From positions 1-64,000 of the forward strand of contig CANPXL010000011.1 of assembly GCA_947586055.1 (NCBI GenBank): a DNA stretch of 64,000 bases. The letters are read 5' to 3'. This DNA is from an uncultured Acetatifactor sp. Its GTDB lineage: Bacteria; Bacillota; Clostridia; Lachnospirales; Lachnospiraceae. Under the pieces are notes generated by a model. The model made no database searches and was not told the DNA's origin. It worked only from the letters and a program-made list of their open reading frames with translations. Positions within the stretch are counted from its first letter, which is position 1; every line of letters starts with the position of its first letter. Positions 8,030 through 17,107 of this stretch are shown piece after piece. Both the position numbers and the translations under genes were made by a program.

Positions 8030-8700
8030 AACCCTCCTTCCTCTCCCGCAAACCTTTCCGGCTTCAGCCGGTCCGCCAGAAACAGACCGGCCTGCGCAGC
8101 CAGTACGCCGCCCAAAATATCGGCCAGTACATGCTGTCTGACAAGCACGGTAGACGCAAACACCAGCAAAGTCGTCGCCAGCATCACAGGCGCATACCAC
8201 TTCGGAACATTTTTAAGCCGGAGCGCGCCTCTGAAGCAGACCCAGCTCTCCAGACAATGGACGGAAGGGAAACAGTTATCCGCCGCGTCCAGACGATAGA
8301 TCAGGGCCGTCAGCCTGCACCAGAGTCCGCCGTCCTGAAGGGATTGCGCCGCAGGCCGCAGGCTTTCCACGGTAGTGGGCAGAAAGATAAAAAAGACGAG
8401 GGTAATTCCTTTTGCGATCAGTTCGCCCACCAGAATGCGGAAGGCCGTTTCGCGTCCGCCCCTTCCGATCATCACATATCCGATCACCCACTGCAGATAG
8501 GCAAGGACATAAAAGAGCACAAAAAAGGGTACAAACGGCAGCGCCCTGTCCCAAGGAGTCTCCAGACTGTAATGCTTCCATCCGGCGGTAAAAAAACGAG
8601 TGCAGAAATACACAAGAAAATTTGCAGATAACAGGAGGATCAGTAGAATCCATGCATACAACGGCATTATTCTGCATAACAGTTTTTTCAAATCCCTCAC
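8026..8700 (-). CDS. PAP2-family membrane phosphatase
   Basis: 224-residue protein with about six hydrophobic segments and the three PAP2 motifs in order: an ESLRP segment (motif 1 end), NCFPSVHCLESW (motif 2, Pro-Ser-x-His) and VRQHVLADILGG (motif 3 catalytic His and Asp). Likely substrate is a lipid phosphate such as phosphatidate, PGP or undecaprenyl diphosphate; the downstream pssA and psd favour glycerophospholipids (inference). The start is GTG at 8700 only about 12 bases after the predicted transcription start; a TTG at 8691, behind a GGTGAGG stretch, is an alternative. First gene of the five-gene operon. Confidence 0.85.
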   Translation of the reverse strand: MRDLKKLLCRIMPLYAWILLILLLSANFLVYFCTRFFTAGWKHYSLETPWDRALPFVPFFVLFYVLAYLQWVIGYVMIGRGGRETAFRILVGELIAKGITLVFFIFLPTTVESLRPAAQSLQDGGLWCRLTALIYRLDAADNCFPSVHCLESWVCFRGALRLKNVPKWYAPVMLATTLLVFASTVLVRQHVLADILGGVLAAQAGLFLADRLKPERFAGEEGGL

Positions 8701-8718
8701 CCCCAGTCTTCATAGAAA

Positions 8719-8747
8719 ATTATATCTTTGGAGCGCAGGGCAGTCAA
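8719..8747 (-). promoter_or_regulatory. sigma-A promoter of the phospholipid operon
   Basis: Minus-strand TTGACT (complement of 8742-8747), 17-bp spacer, and TATAAT (complement of 8719-8724). Transcription would start near 8712, giving a very short leader before the PAP2 start codon. A second, weaker TTGACT lies further upstream near 8780. Confidence 0.8.
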
Positions 8748-8864
8748 GCTATGCAAAATTAATATTTTCTGAAGGGGAGTCAAATTAATTCTTAATCTGA
8801 AGTTCTGCACAAATCTTCTGCTTTGTTATTATTCCTGAAAATCCCGAGACCGGCGCCCCATCTC

Positions 8865-10580
8865 TCACACCCCGATCAGCGCGTCGAAGGTCCCCACCAT
8901 GTTCAGCCGCCCGTAACCCCATTCCCTGTTCGGATACGTGAGCCCCGCGCTGCGCGACGCCCCCCGGATGAAGTAATTTTTGATCTCTCTGCTCTCCACC
9001 AGCGTATTGTTTCCCTCCACCACAGCCCATTGCATGAACTGCGCCACGGCCCCGGCGGTGACGGCTGCGGACATGGACGTTCCGGATTCCTTTCCCCGGA
9101 AAGTAAACACATCTACCCCAGGCGCGGCAAAATCGGGCCGGATAGCGCCGGTCCTGGAAAATCCCCTGCCCGATTCAATATAAAAACTGTTGTTAGATGC
9201 GTCATAGGCGGAAACGCTGATCACATCCTGCGCCATGGCTGGCTCCGTCAGCGTAATATAGGGGGTAGACTCCAGAAAATACACGGGTGCGCTTAGAAAC
9301 TGCGAGATCGGCAGCCAGAGATGAAACTCCCCGTTGTGCAGCTCTCCCGCGTTTTCTACCAGAAATGTCCAGATCCCCGGGGTGGGATCCTGAACCCGAA
9401 GCTGGATCAGTTCCTCGCCGGAAGCCGGTTCCACCAGCGTTCCCGCCACCGTAATCCGGGTTCTCTCATATACAAAGCCGTAGGTAATGCTGTCGCTGAT
9501 GCCCAGCCGCAACGGCGGAATCGTCTCGCCGCCGGGCGAACGGACGGACACGGTAAACACGTCCGGCACGCTGCCCCAAAGCTCCAGAAGGAACCCCTGC
9601 GCGCCCTGTTCCACCCGGACCTCCACCGAAGCGCCGTTTTGTCCGTCTGTCCGGCGGCTTAAATCTCCCTGATAATGATGGCGGGCGTTTCCCTCGTTCC
9701 CTCCGCCTGCCACCACCGCCCTGCTGCGTTTTACCGCTACCAGCTCCAGATAGCGGGAAAGCGCGGAACTGCCCGCGTGGTCGCCGCTGTTGCTTCCAAG
9801 ACCCAGACAGACTACCACCGGTCTGCGGAAAATATCCGTAAAGGAGTCGGCGTACTGCACCGCAAGCATGATGTCATTTTCCTGAAAGGCCGGCACGCCC
9901 TGGGGGATCATGTAAAAATCCCTGAGGTACTGCTTGCATTCCTTCAGCTTTACAATCACGATGTCCGCCTCCGGCGCGGCGCCGAAGTAGGTCAGGCCGC
10001 CCCTCGTCCTGCTGCCCGCGGCGACGCCGGCCATGGCGGTTCCGTGGCCGTTGTCATCTCTGCTGGGGACAATGCTGTAGGGATCGTCCGCCTGCAGCGC
10101 CCTGTCTATTTCCTCTCTGGTGTATTCCGACCCGTACTGAAACCCCGCAGGCGGCGTACCGGTCTGAATGGTCTGGTCCCAGATGGCCAGAATACGGCTG
10201 CTGCCGTCCTCATTGCGAAACAGGGGATTTGTATAATCGATCCCCGTATCGATTACCGCGATCACGCATCCCCGCCCGGTGAGAGCAAGCGGCGGCCGCT
10301 GGATCTGGGTGATCCCGCTTACGATCAGACTGTTCGGATCAAAGCCGCCCTCCACGGGGCCGTCCTGCATCAGGCCATACAGCTTCGGCACGCTGCGGTA
10401 TTCAAAGAAATAGCTGTCCGCGGTGAGTACGTCCGCCCTGCTGAAATAGACCACACTGTACAGGTTTTCAATGGCGGAATAGCAGAGATCCCTGCCGCTC
10501 TCCGCCAGCATCCGTATGGGGTAGTCCGTGATCACGTCATAATAATCGTTGGAAAGGATCTTCTCCCTGCAATCCGGCAT
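8865..10580 (-). CDS. S8 family (subtilisin-like) serine peptidase
   Basis: 571 residues with an intact catalytic triad: Asp in VIDTGIDYTNPLF, His in DDNGHGTAMAGVAAG, Ser in SGTSMSAAVTAG. An insert of roughly 200 residues between His and Ser regions is a beta-rich domain (jelly-roll-like, by inference), as in the CspA/B/C-type and related Clostridia subtilases. No signal peptide or hydrophobic anchor is seen, so it may be cytoplasmic, or loaded into spores like Csp proteases. An AGAGAGGG ribosome site precedes the ATG. It stands alone between the lipid operon and the ABC exporter. Germination-type activity is only a possibility. Confidence 0.9.
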   Translation of the reverse strand: MPDCREKILSNDYYDVITDYPIRMLAESGRDLCYSAIENLYSVVYFSRADVLTADSYFFEYRSVPKLYGLMQDGPVEGGFDPNSLIVSGITQIQRPPLALTGRGCVIAVIDTGIDYTNPLFRNEDGSSRILAIWDQTIQTGTPPAGFQYGSEYTREEIDRALQADDPYSIVPSRDDNGHGTAMAGVAAGSRTRGGLTYFGAAPEADIVIVKLKECKQYLRDFYMIPQGVPAFQENDIMLAVQYADSFTDIFRRPVVVCLGLGSNSGDHAGSSALSRYLELVAVKRSRAVVAGGGNEGNARHHYQGDLSRRTDGQNGASVEVRVEQGAQGFLLELWGSVPDVFTVSVRSPGGETIPPLRLGISDSITYGFVYERTRITVAGTLVEPASGEELIQLRVQDPTPGIWTFLVENAGELHNGEFHLWLPISQFLSAPVYFLESTPYITLTEPAMAQDVISVSAYDASNNSFYIESGRGFSRTGAIRPDFAAPGVDVFTFRGKESGTSMSAAVTAGAVAQFMQWAVVEGNNTLVESREIKNYFIRGASRSAGLTYPNREWGYGRLNMVGTFDALIGV

Positions 10581-10673
10581 TCTGCAACCCTCTCTTCACT
10601 GCCCGCAAGCCTTTCTGCAGCTATCATACGCGATCCCCGCTCCCTTCGTGCCTGTCAGGGCTGTGTGAGTTCC

Positions 10674-11990
10674 TTACTGTGCCTTTCCGTTCCGGTTTTC
10701 CTTCCGGATCTCCTTCAACGCCGCTCCGATCTTAATGGGATTGCCGTACCGCAGCGTCCCCATGCGATAAATCTTCGCCCCAAGGACGCCCGCTCCGAAA
10801 ATGGACGCCGCAAGGATGACAAAGGACAACAATATCTCCCAGGGCGCCACGGTCCCCATAGCAATTCTGGCAAACATCGTGCTGTAGGAACTGACGGGCA
10901 GGAAGGAAAGCACCTTGATGATCGGTCCCTCCACGTTATCCAGCTGCAGGAGCGAGAAGAAGTAGACCACCATAACGATCACCATCAGTCCGCTGGCGCT
11001 CTTGCTCACGTCCTCCGTCTTGCTGACCAGCGCTCCCATCGCGCCGTATAAAAAAGCGTAGAAGAGATAGCCGCCAAGACCGAATACCGCGAAGGTGATC
11101 AGCACATCCGCCGGAACATGCAGGAACATATCGAGCTGTCCGCCCCACACCTCACGGTTTGCCTGATAGGACAGAAGCACCGCCCCCAGGACCAGCCCCG
11201 CCTGAAACAGACCGCCGATGGCTCCGGCAACCACCTTGCCGAAAAGAAGGCTGTTTGGCGTCGTACTGGTCACCAGAACTTCAATGGCGCGATTGCTCTT
11301 TTCATTGGTCACTGCCACTGCGATCATCTGGCCGTACATGACGATCAGCATGAATACCAGAATCACAAGAACATAGCAGTACCAGAAGTTTTCACCGGTG
11401 TCTTTATTCAGGACCTGCTCGCTGACCGTGATGGGGATATGGTACATGGCATCGATCTCGTCCAGATTCCATCCCTGGCGGTCGCTGTAATTTAACCGGT
11501 AAAGCTGTCTCATGACCTCGTCAAACACAGCCGTGTTGGAGTCGGACATGGATTTATTATATACATAATACTCGTATTCGGTTTCTCCGGTGATGATGAA
11601 CCCGGCCTGCGCCTCATCTTCCGCCGCGCCTTCCCGTGTCGCCGTATTTTCCTCTTCACGGCCCACCGCGGCGATCAGTTCCTCCCGGCTGCCGGCCGCT
11701 CTCCATTCCACACCCGGGAAAAACTCCGTCAACACGTTTTCCCGCAGGATTCCGACCTCGTCCAGATACAGATATATGTCCTTAACGCCTTCGTCTCCGT
11801 CCTGCTCCCCTTCGTCCGTCTCTTCCCTGTCCACCGTCCGGACGCCGGTAAAGTCCGACAGATCCACAAAACGGGGAAGGAACAGAAGAACGGCTCCCGC
11901 CAAAGCCAGCAGCACCGTAAGAATCATAAACGCCTTGTCGGAAACATATTCCTTCAGTTCATATTTCAGCACAATCCCAAATTTTCTCAT
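10674..11990 (-). CDS. ABC-2 type exporter permease (NatB-like)
   Basis: 438-residue permease with one N-terminal membrane helix (about 19-38), a large extracytoplasmic region with acidic low-complexity sequence, and five or six C-terminal helices. The motif VTNEKSNRAIEVLVTSTTP is typical of the ABC2_membrane_3/NatB group. It overlaps the partner ATPase stop by ATGA at 11987-11990 with a GAGGAAGC ribosome site, so subunits are translationally coupled. Such pairs export Na+, antimicrobial peptides or unknown substrates; no substrate is evident here. Confidence 0.9.
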   Translation of the reverse strand: MRKFGIVLKYELKEYVSDKAFMILTVLLALAGAVLLFLPRFVDLSDFTGVRTVDREETDEGEQDGDEGVKDIYLYLDEVGILRENVLTEFFPGVEWRAAGSREELIAAVGREEENTATREGAAEDEAQAGFIITGETEYEYYVYNKSMSDSNTAVFDEVMRQLYRLNYSDRQGWNLDEIDAMYHIPITVSEQVLNKDTGENFWYCYVLVILVFMLIVMYGQMIAVAVTNEKSNRAIEVLVTSTTPNSLLFGKVVAGAIGGLFQAGLVLGAVLLSYQANREVWGGQLDMFLHVPADVLITFAVFGLGGYLFYAFLYGAMGALVSKTEDVSKSASGLMVIVMVVYFFSLLQLDNVEGPIIKVLSFLPVSSYSTMFARIAMGTVAPWEILLSFVILAASIFGAGVLGAKIYRMGTLRYGNPIKIGAALKEIRKENRNGKAQ

Positions 11991-12904
11991 GCTTCCTCAC
12001 CTACCTTCTCCACAAAAATATCGTTCAGGGACGGCTCATAGCTGCCGTACCGCTCCACGGAAATATCGGATCCTGCCAGCCGTTCCATCACCTGTCTTCG
12101 GTCCGCTCCCTCCGACAGCTCCAGAATCAGAAATTCCTTCTTTTCCCCGGTTACCGCAGCCAGTCCCTGAAGGATGCGCTCCGCCTTCTCCTTCAGCTGT
12201 GCCGGCGCGATATCCTCCGCGGCAAGCACCAGCCGGTTTCGCCCATATTCTTTCTTAATCTCCTTAAGCTCTCCGGAGAGGGTCACAAGCCCTTTGTCAA
12301 TGATGGCGATGTGGTCGCAGAATTCCTCCACATAACTCATCTGATGACTGGAAAAGATCACAAGCCGGTCATCCGCGATCAACTCGTTGATCACATCCTT
12401 CAGGATCTGGGAATTAACCGGATCCAAACCGCTGAAGGGTTCGTCGAGAATAACGATCTCCGGCTCGTGGAGCAGTGTGGACGCCAGCTGTACCTTCTGC
12501 TGGTTGCCCTTTGACAATGTCTCAAGCTTGCGGTTCGCGTATTCTTCCACCTCCAGACGCTTCAGCCATCGTTCGGCGCCTTTTCTTGCGTCGCGGCCGC
12601 TCATCCCCCGAAGCTGGCCGAGAAAGATCATCTGATCCATCACGGTCCGCTTGGGATATAGTCCCCGTTCCTCCGGCAGATACCCGATCCTGTGATTTCC
12701 GGGGATAAATTTTTCCCCATCCAGCAGCAACTCCCCGCTGTTCGCGTGAAATACATCCATCAGGATGCGGATGGTCGTAGTCTTTCCGGCGCCGTTTCGC
12801 CCCAGCAGTCCCAGCGCCCTGCCGCTCTCCACACGAAAGTTCACGCCGTGAAGCACCTCCTTGTCTCCAAAACTTTTGCAGATCTCTTTAACTTCCAGTA
12901 CCAT
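11987..12904 (-). CDS. ABC transporter ATP-binding protein (NatA-like)
   Basis: 305-residue ATPase: Walker A GLLGRNGAGKTTT, signature LSKGNQQKVQL, Walker B IVILDEPFSGLDP, and H-loop FSSHQMSYVEEF. The C-terminal ~85 residues match the DUF4162 extension found on many ABC-2 exporter ATPases. The KGNQQK form of the signature is usual in this group. A GGAGAG ribosome site precedes the ATG. It pairs with the overlapping permease. The DUF2812 and PadR genes lie upstream on the same strand, 108 bp away, so cotranscription is possible. Confidence 0.93.
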   Translation of the reverse strand: MVLEVKEICKSFGDKEVLHGVNFRVESGRALGLLGRNGAGKTTTIRILMDVFHANSGELLLDGEKFIPGNHRIGYLPEERGLYPKRTVMDQMIFLGQLRGMSGRDARKGAERWLKRLEVEEYANRKLETLSKGNQQKVQLASTLLHEPEIVILDEPFSGLDPVNSQILKDVINELIADDRLVIFSSHQMSYVEEFCDHIAIIDKGLVTLSGELKEIKKEYGRNRLVLAAEDIAPAQLKEKAERILQGLAAVTGEKKEFLILELSEGADRRQVMERLAGSDISVERYGSYEPSLNDIFVEKVGEEA

Positions 12905-13012
12905 AGTGAACCAATCTCTCCTTTCCCGCTCCGATCCTTTTTATCTTTTTTATTTCCTGTTATTTCCTGATTTTCACACGTTTCGTCGGCTCCCTGCGCT
13001 TTTATGCGTCCG

Positions 13013-14143
13013 TCAATAATCCGTCAGCATGGCCGCAACAAATCCGATGATGCCGCCCAGCAGACCGCAGAGAAGCAGATAAGAACCGTACTCTCCCACC
13101 AGAGAGATCCATCGGATCCTGCCGTCATACTTTTTGTCATTCAAAGGCTCCGCCGTCTCCGCGTCTCCGCGATAGATCATGCTTCTGTTTTCCAGCGCGC
13201 ATACAAAGGTCCATCCTTTCTTCTCCGCGTCGCGCACGCTTTTCAGCTGCCAGTCATTATTGATTCCCGTCCAGTCCTTGCCGTCGGCGATCTTTTTACA
13301 GTTCTGCTCCGCCAGACGTCTGTTTACCAGCCATTTGCTGTCCATAGTATAAATCTGGCTCGTGCTCTCCTGTTTCTCAAAGAAGTATCTGACAGGCGTC
13401 ACGCCGGTCAGAATCCAGCCCTCCTTCGCCTGCTCCTGCAGAAAGCGCTTCAGCTTTTTGACCCGAAAGATCAGCTTCCGGACGCATTTATGGGTATTGG
13501 GATCAATGCTCTCTTCCCATTCCTGTCTGGTCAGCGACAGCTCCCGCATGCTTCTGGCGCCCAGCCGGAAACACGCGAGAGCGATTCCGTTGGTACAGAG
13601 CACATAGACCAGCGTTACCCAGTGGAACCATCCCAGCCGGGAAAATTCTCCCGTCGCCGCCTGAAGCAGCATGACGGCCAGGTCCACCGCCGCCATTACC
13701 ATGCTCCAGAAACCCATCCTCTTTGCCGTCTCCTGCAGATAAGTACAAAACTTCTCCGCTCTGTAGCGGCGGGATTCAGGGTCGTTGTGCAGTTCGTTGA
13801 CCCCGCCCTCTTCATATTCCTTGGCAAAATAATAGGTCAGGCTCTCGTCGTGGCAAACCTCACGCCATCCCATTTCCTCCGCCATTTCCAGAAACATTTC
13901 CTTGTGCCGGATTTCCTCAAGGGCAGGCTTTTTCGGCAGATTGAACCGATCCACATCATACAACATGCGCTTCGGCTCCCCTTTTATGAAAGTATAACGG
14001 ATTCCCAGCGTGAGATTTTCCAGAAACCATCCCTGCTGCGCCATCTCTTCCAGCCATTTCCGCTCCTTCTGGATACTCACCCAGAACCGCAGCGCTTTTC
14101 TGCGCTGCCGGTTTTTTCTGCCGCCCATCTTCCGCTCCGCCAT
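13013..14143 (-). CDS. DUF2812 domain membrane protein (two copies)
   Basis: About 376 residues containing two DUF2812-like units: the first near residues 20-125 (after WVSIQKERKWLEEMAQQGW) and the second near 235-340 (KRFLQEQAKEGW), separated by two hydrophobic segments; another pair of hydrophobic segments closes the protein. DUF2812 proteins are commonly encoded beside PadR regulators, as here; their role is unknown but membrane or envelope-stress sensing has been suggested by context. The ATG at 14143 is preferred because of an AAAGGAG ribosome site; a TTG-initiated extension to 14239 has none. Confidence 0.8.
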   Translation of the reverse strand: MAERKMGGRKNRQRRKALRFWVSIQKERKWLEEMAQQGWFLENLTLGIRYTFIKGEPKRMLYDVDRFNLPKKPALEEIRHKEMFLEMAEEMGWREVCHDESLTYYFAKEYEEGGVNELHNDPESRRYRAEKFCTYLQETAKRMGFWSMVMAAVDLAVMLLQAATGEFSRLGWFHWVTLVYVLCTNGIALACFRLGARSMRELSLTRQEWEESIDPNTHKCVRKLIFRVKKLKRFLQEQAKEGWILTGVTPVRYFFEKQESTSQIYTMDSKWLVNRRLAEQNCKKIADGKDWTGINNDWQLKSVRDAEKKGWTFVCALENRSMIYRGDAETAEPLNDKKYDGRIRWISLVGEYGSYLLLCGLLGGIIGFVAAMLTDY

Positions 14144-14261
14144 GTTTCTCCTTTCCGTCCCCTGCGCGGATTCCCGCTTCCCGCATCCGCCCTCTGTCGT
14201 GCTCTGCTCTCCGGTTCTCCCGTCTCCCGGTATGGCCAAAGCCGCACCGTCCTGATGCGGT

Positions 14262-14591
14262 TTAAAGCCCCCCCTGACTCAAAACGCTTTCGCCGTCCTC
14301 CAGCTGCCTGTGCAGCCGCTGTGTCTCCATCTTCAGCAGCTCTTCTCCCGTCCCTGTGATCCGGTACGCTTTCTTTCCCTCGTCGTTCGGGACCGCCACG
14401 ATCACGCCGTCGGCCACCAGCCTGCCGGCCATGGTATATAAGGTTCCGGTGCCGAGAACAATCCTTCCCTTCGTAAGTTCTCTGACGTACTGCATGATGG
14501 CATAACCGTGCCTGGGTTCCGTCACTGCCAAAAGCGTGTAATAGGTCGTCTCGGTCATGGGAATATATTTTTTCTGCAAATTCTCATCCAA
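14262..14591 (-). CDS. PadR family transcriptional regulator
   Basis: 109-residue winged-helix repressor. The N-terminal helix-turn-helix reads PMTETTYYTLLAV, then EPRHGYAIMQYV, with the wing LGTGTLYTMAGRL, the classic PadR pattern. The start is a TTG at 14589-14591 behind a perfect GGAGG with 7-base spacing; upstream codons lack any ribosome site. It probably autoregulates and controls the downstream DUF2812 gene and perhaps the ABC exporter; a PadR-type palindrome lies in its leader at 14763-14784. The effector is unknown. Confidence 0.9.
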   Translation of the reverse strand: MDENLQKKYIPMTETTYYTLLAVTEPRHGYAIMQYVRELTKGRIVLGTGTLYTMAGRLVADGVIVAVPNDEGKKAYRITGTGEELLKMETQRLHRQLEDGESVLSQGGL

Positions 14592-14762
14592 GCTGCTTCC
14601 TCCTGCCGTCTTCCGGTTTTCCAGCCGTCCGACGGGCGCGCACCGGCTTTTCGATGTTTCCGGTCCGCATCCTGCCCTCCCCCGCGTCCTGCTTTCCCGG
14701 AACAGGTTTGGGCGCATCCTTTCCCGGAAAATCCCGGGGCGGGCTGCTCTTACTGTTGTGCG

Positions 14763-14784
14763 TCGACATGTCGAGCATCGACAT
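14763..14784. promoter_or_regulatory. probable PadR operator (overlapping palindromes)
   Basis: Two palindromes overlap: TCGACATGTCGA (14763-14774) and ATGTCGAGCATCGACAT (14768-14784). The ATGT...ACAT half-sites are the pattern PadR proteins bind. They lie directly downstream of the -10 box of the padR promoter, where bound repressor would block initiation. Assignment is by motif and position only. Confidence 0.65.
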
Positions 14785-14798
14785 ATTGACCTGAATCA

Positions 14799-14827
14799 AA
14801 AGTAACACACCCCGGACAGAATGTCAA
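14799..14827 (-). promoter_or_regulatory. promoter of the padR-DUF2812 unit
   Basis: Minus-strand TTGACA (complement of 14822-14827), 17-bp spacer, TACTTT (complement of 14799-14804). The -35 is perfect and the -10 weak. The leader to the TTG start is about 200 bases and carries the palindromic operator; no other structure was recognised in it. Confidence 0.6.
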
Positions 14828-14872
14828 CCGGTGATTTTCACTTGAACAAAATGTTTTTAACCCGAAATTCCA

Positions 14873-14902
14873 TTGCAGAACAGGGAATCAATGTGGTATA
14901 CT
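14873..14902 (+). promoter_or_regulatory. promoter of the HD-GYP gene
   Basis: TTGCAG (14873-14878), 18-bp spacer, TATACT (14897-14902), about 55 bp upstream of the HD-GYP start codon and divergent from the padR promoter. Confidence 0.65.
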
Positions 14903-14956
14903 GGGATAGTCGGCAAAAGAAGCCATATACTGCTTTTCGGATCAGTGGGGTAACAC

Positions 14957-16057
14957 ATGGCAGTCAAAAGAAAATTTATCAGTACAAGATTACTAAAAGA
15001 AGGCATGAAAATCGACCAGTCGATCGTAGATGCGACCGGCCGTTCTCTCATAGAAAAGGGCGCTTATCTGGATGATTTCCACATCAGTTATCTTCAGGAG
15101 AAGGGCGTGGGAGGCGTTTACATTCAGGAAGGCGAGCCGGACGCAGATGAACTGGAGCAGCAGATTCCCCAGTATACGAAAGAGGTCATTGCCAAAAACC
15201 GCGTGGAGGACCGCTCCAAGGTCAACCTGACGGAGAGTGTGCGCAAACAGGTGGGCGAAGGCATTCAGTTTCTGTACAGCCACACGGACGACGAAGGTTT
15301 TTCCGAAGCTACCAACAACGTGGCAAACGAGCTGATGAAGACCATTACCGACAACGACGCCGTAGCTGTGGATATCAACATGCTGAAAGTCAGCGACGAA
15401 TACACGTTCAAACACAGCGTTGACGTCGCCACCATGTCCATGATCGTCGGAAAAAAGCACGGGCTCAGTGACAGAGAAATCCACGAACTTGGCATTGCGG
15501 GATTGCTCCACGATGTAGGCAAATCCAAAATACCAAACGAAGTGCTGAACAAGCCATCCAAACTGACGGAAGAAGAATTTGCGCTGATGAAGCAGCATAC
15601 GCTGTTCGGCTTTGAAATACTGAAAAAGAGGAATGAATTTTCCGATGGGATCATGCGCGGCGTACTCCAGCATCATGAAAAGATCAACGGAAAGGGTTAT
15701 CCCCTTGGCAGCAGCGCGGAAAAAATCCATCCCTACGCAAAGATCATCTCCGTGGCGGACATTTACGACGCTCTGGTGACGGAGCGGCCGTATAAGGACG
15801 CCATCCCCAAGGGTGTGGCCATCGAGATGATCATGTCCATGACGGGAGAACTGGATTTTGAGTCCATGAAAAGCTTTCTGGGCAGCGTCATTCTTTACTC
15901 CGTGGACAGCATCGTTCAGCTTTCAAACGGGGAAAGGGCAAAAGTCGTGGCAAACAATCCGGAAAACTGCCTGCGGCCCAGGGTAGTGGGTCTGAAGACC
16001 GGAAAGGTATACGATCTCGCCAACGATATCAACTGCGCCAGTATTATCATCCTCTAA
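14957..16057 (+). CDS. HD-GYP domain cyclic-di-GMP phosphodiesterase
   Basis: 366 residues. The N-terminal ~115 resemble DUF3391. The HD-GYP domain (about 125-300) shows the metal pair in GLLHDVGKSKIPNEVL, then HHEKINGKGYPLG, the GYP signature, and ADIYDALVTERPYK. A C-terminal ~60-residue beta-rich segment follows. Such proteins hydrolyse c-di-GMP to GMP, controlling surface attachment and polysaccharide. It has no membrane segment or receiver domain. A GGGGT ribosome site precedes the ATG. It is monocistronic and converges on the ZIP gene. Confidence 0.93.
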   Translation: MAVKRKFISTRLLKEGMKIDQSIVDATGRSLIEKGAYLDDFHISYLQEKGVGGVYIQEGEPDADELEQQIPQYTKEVIAKNRVEDRSKVNLTESVRKQVGEGIQFLYSHTDDEGFSEATNNVANELMKTITDNDAVAVDINMLKVSDEYTFKHSVDVATMSMIVGKKHGLSDREIHELGIAGLLHDVGKSKIPNEVLNKPSKLTEEEFALMKQHTLFGFEILKKRNEFSDGIMRGVLQHHEKINGKGYPLGSSAEKIHPYAKIISVADIYDALVTERPYKDAIPKGVAIEMIMSMTGELDFESMKSFLGSVILYSVDSIVQLSNGERAKVVANNPENCLRPRVVGLKTGKVYDLANDINCASIIIL

Positions 16058-16072
16058 AACGCGGCGGCCCGG

Positions 16073-16849
16073 TCACGAAAGGGCAATGTCCAGAATCATC
16101 ATCAGCACAAATCCGGCCGCGACTCCCACCGTCCCGATATTGGAATGTTCCCCTGACTGTGTCTCCGGAACCAGCTCTTCCACCACCACGTAAATCATGG
16201 CCCCCGCGGCAAGCGCCAGAAGATACGGCAGGATAACCACGACCTGCTTTGCCAGGACCAGCGTGATAAGCGCTCCCACGGGCTCCACTGCGCCGGACAG
16301 AACCCCGTACCAGAAGGATTTCAGTCTGGATGCGCCTGCGTTCCGCAAAGGCATGGAAATGATGGCGCCTTCCGGAAAATTCTGTATTGCAATCCCAATC
16401 GCCAGCACAAGCGCCCCTGTCAGGGTAATTCCCGTATTCCCCAGCATTGCGCCCGCAAGCGTGACGCCTACGGCCATTCCTTCCGGCAGATTGTGAAGCG
16501 TCACCGCAAGCGTAAGCATGGTGCTTTTCCGCATCTGCGTTTTGACGCCTTCCGGCTTCTCGTTGTCCAGGTGGACATGAGGGATCAGGCTGTCAAGCAT
16601 CAGAAGAAACGCCATTCCCAGCAAAAAACCTGCCGCGGCAGGCAGCCAGGCGTTTCCTCCCTGCTCCTGCGCCATCTCTATCGCCGGGATCAGCAGCGAC
16701 CATACGGAAGCCGCAATCATCACGCCGCTGGCAAAACCCAGCAGCAGCTTTTCCAGCCGGGAATTCATTCGTCGTTTCAGGAAAAATACCGTCGCCGCTC
16801 CCAGCGCGGTTCCCAGAAAAGGGACCAGCAATACCATTGATTCTTTCAT
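16073..16849 (-). CDS. ZIP family metal transporter
   Basis: 258-residue membrane protein with about eight helices. The two metal-binding signatures are in helices 4 and 5: HNLPEGMAVGV and QNFPEGAIISMPL, and a short His-containing loop (SLIPHVHLDNEKPEG) lies before helix 4. This fits the GufA/ZupT-like branch, which imports zinc and sometimes other divalent metals. A GGAGGAAGG ribosome site precedes the ATG. The metal-efflux ATPase operon lies 2 kb away, so both directions of metal flux are encoded nearby, although not in one operon. Confidence 0.92.
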   Translation of the reverse strand: MKESMVLLVPFLGTALGAATVFFLKRRMNSRLEKLLLGFASGVMIAASVWSLLIPAIEMAQEQGGNAWLPAAAGFLLGMAFLLMLDSLIPHVHLDNEKPEGVKTQMRKSTMLTLAVTLHNLPEGMAVGVTLAGAMLGNTGITLTGALVLAIGIAIQNFPEGAIISMPLRNAGASRLKSFWYGVLSGAVEPVGALITLVLAKQVVVILPYLLALAAGAMIYVVVEELVPETQSGEHSNIGTVGVAAGFVLMMILDIALS

Positions 16850-17018
16850 CCTTCCTCCAATTCCGCCATGTCTCCGGTTCTGTCCCCGGAATCCGGCTTA
16901 CTGTCATCACGCAGTTATCTCCTATGCTGTCACATCCTATGCGGCCACGCATGTTCAAAATGCTTTCCTGATTCAGGAAAACGGATTCCGGAAAACCGCC
17001 GCCGACCGCAGGCGTCAT

Positions 17019-17047
17019 TTGACAATTCGGTATTCGTGTGTTATAGT
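17019..17047 (+). promoter_or_regulatory. sigma-A promoter of the AGCS symporter
   Basis: TTGACA (17019-17024), 17-bp spacer, TATAGT (17042-17047). Together with a strong AAAGGAG ribosome site at 17093-17099 it fixes the start codon at 17108 and shows that the longer upstream open frame is untranslated. The rest of the 258-bp gap from 16850 holds nothing else I recognise. Confidence 0.85.
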
Positions 17048-17107
17048 ATACATAATTTTTTTTGCCTTTTTATGCAGAACAATTCTTTGTCAAAGGAGAG
17101 AAACAAT

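Noticed and set aside
8030..8200. 57-residue N-terminal extension of the flippase-like gene
   Set aside because: Cys/Arg/Gly-rich translation of the PAP2 gene in another frame; the ATG at 8029 has a perfect ribosome site and ATGA overlap.
16868..17107. 80-residue N-terminal extension of the AGCS symporter
   Set aside because: A consensus promoter and the ribosome site both lie inside this stretch, so it is untranslated.
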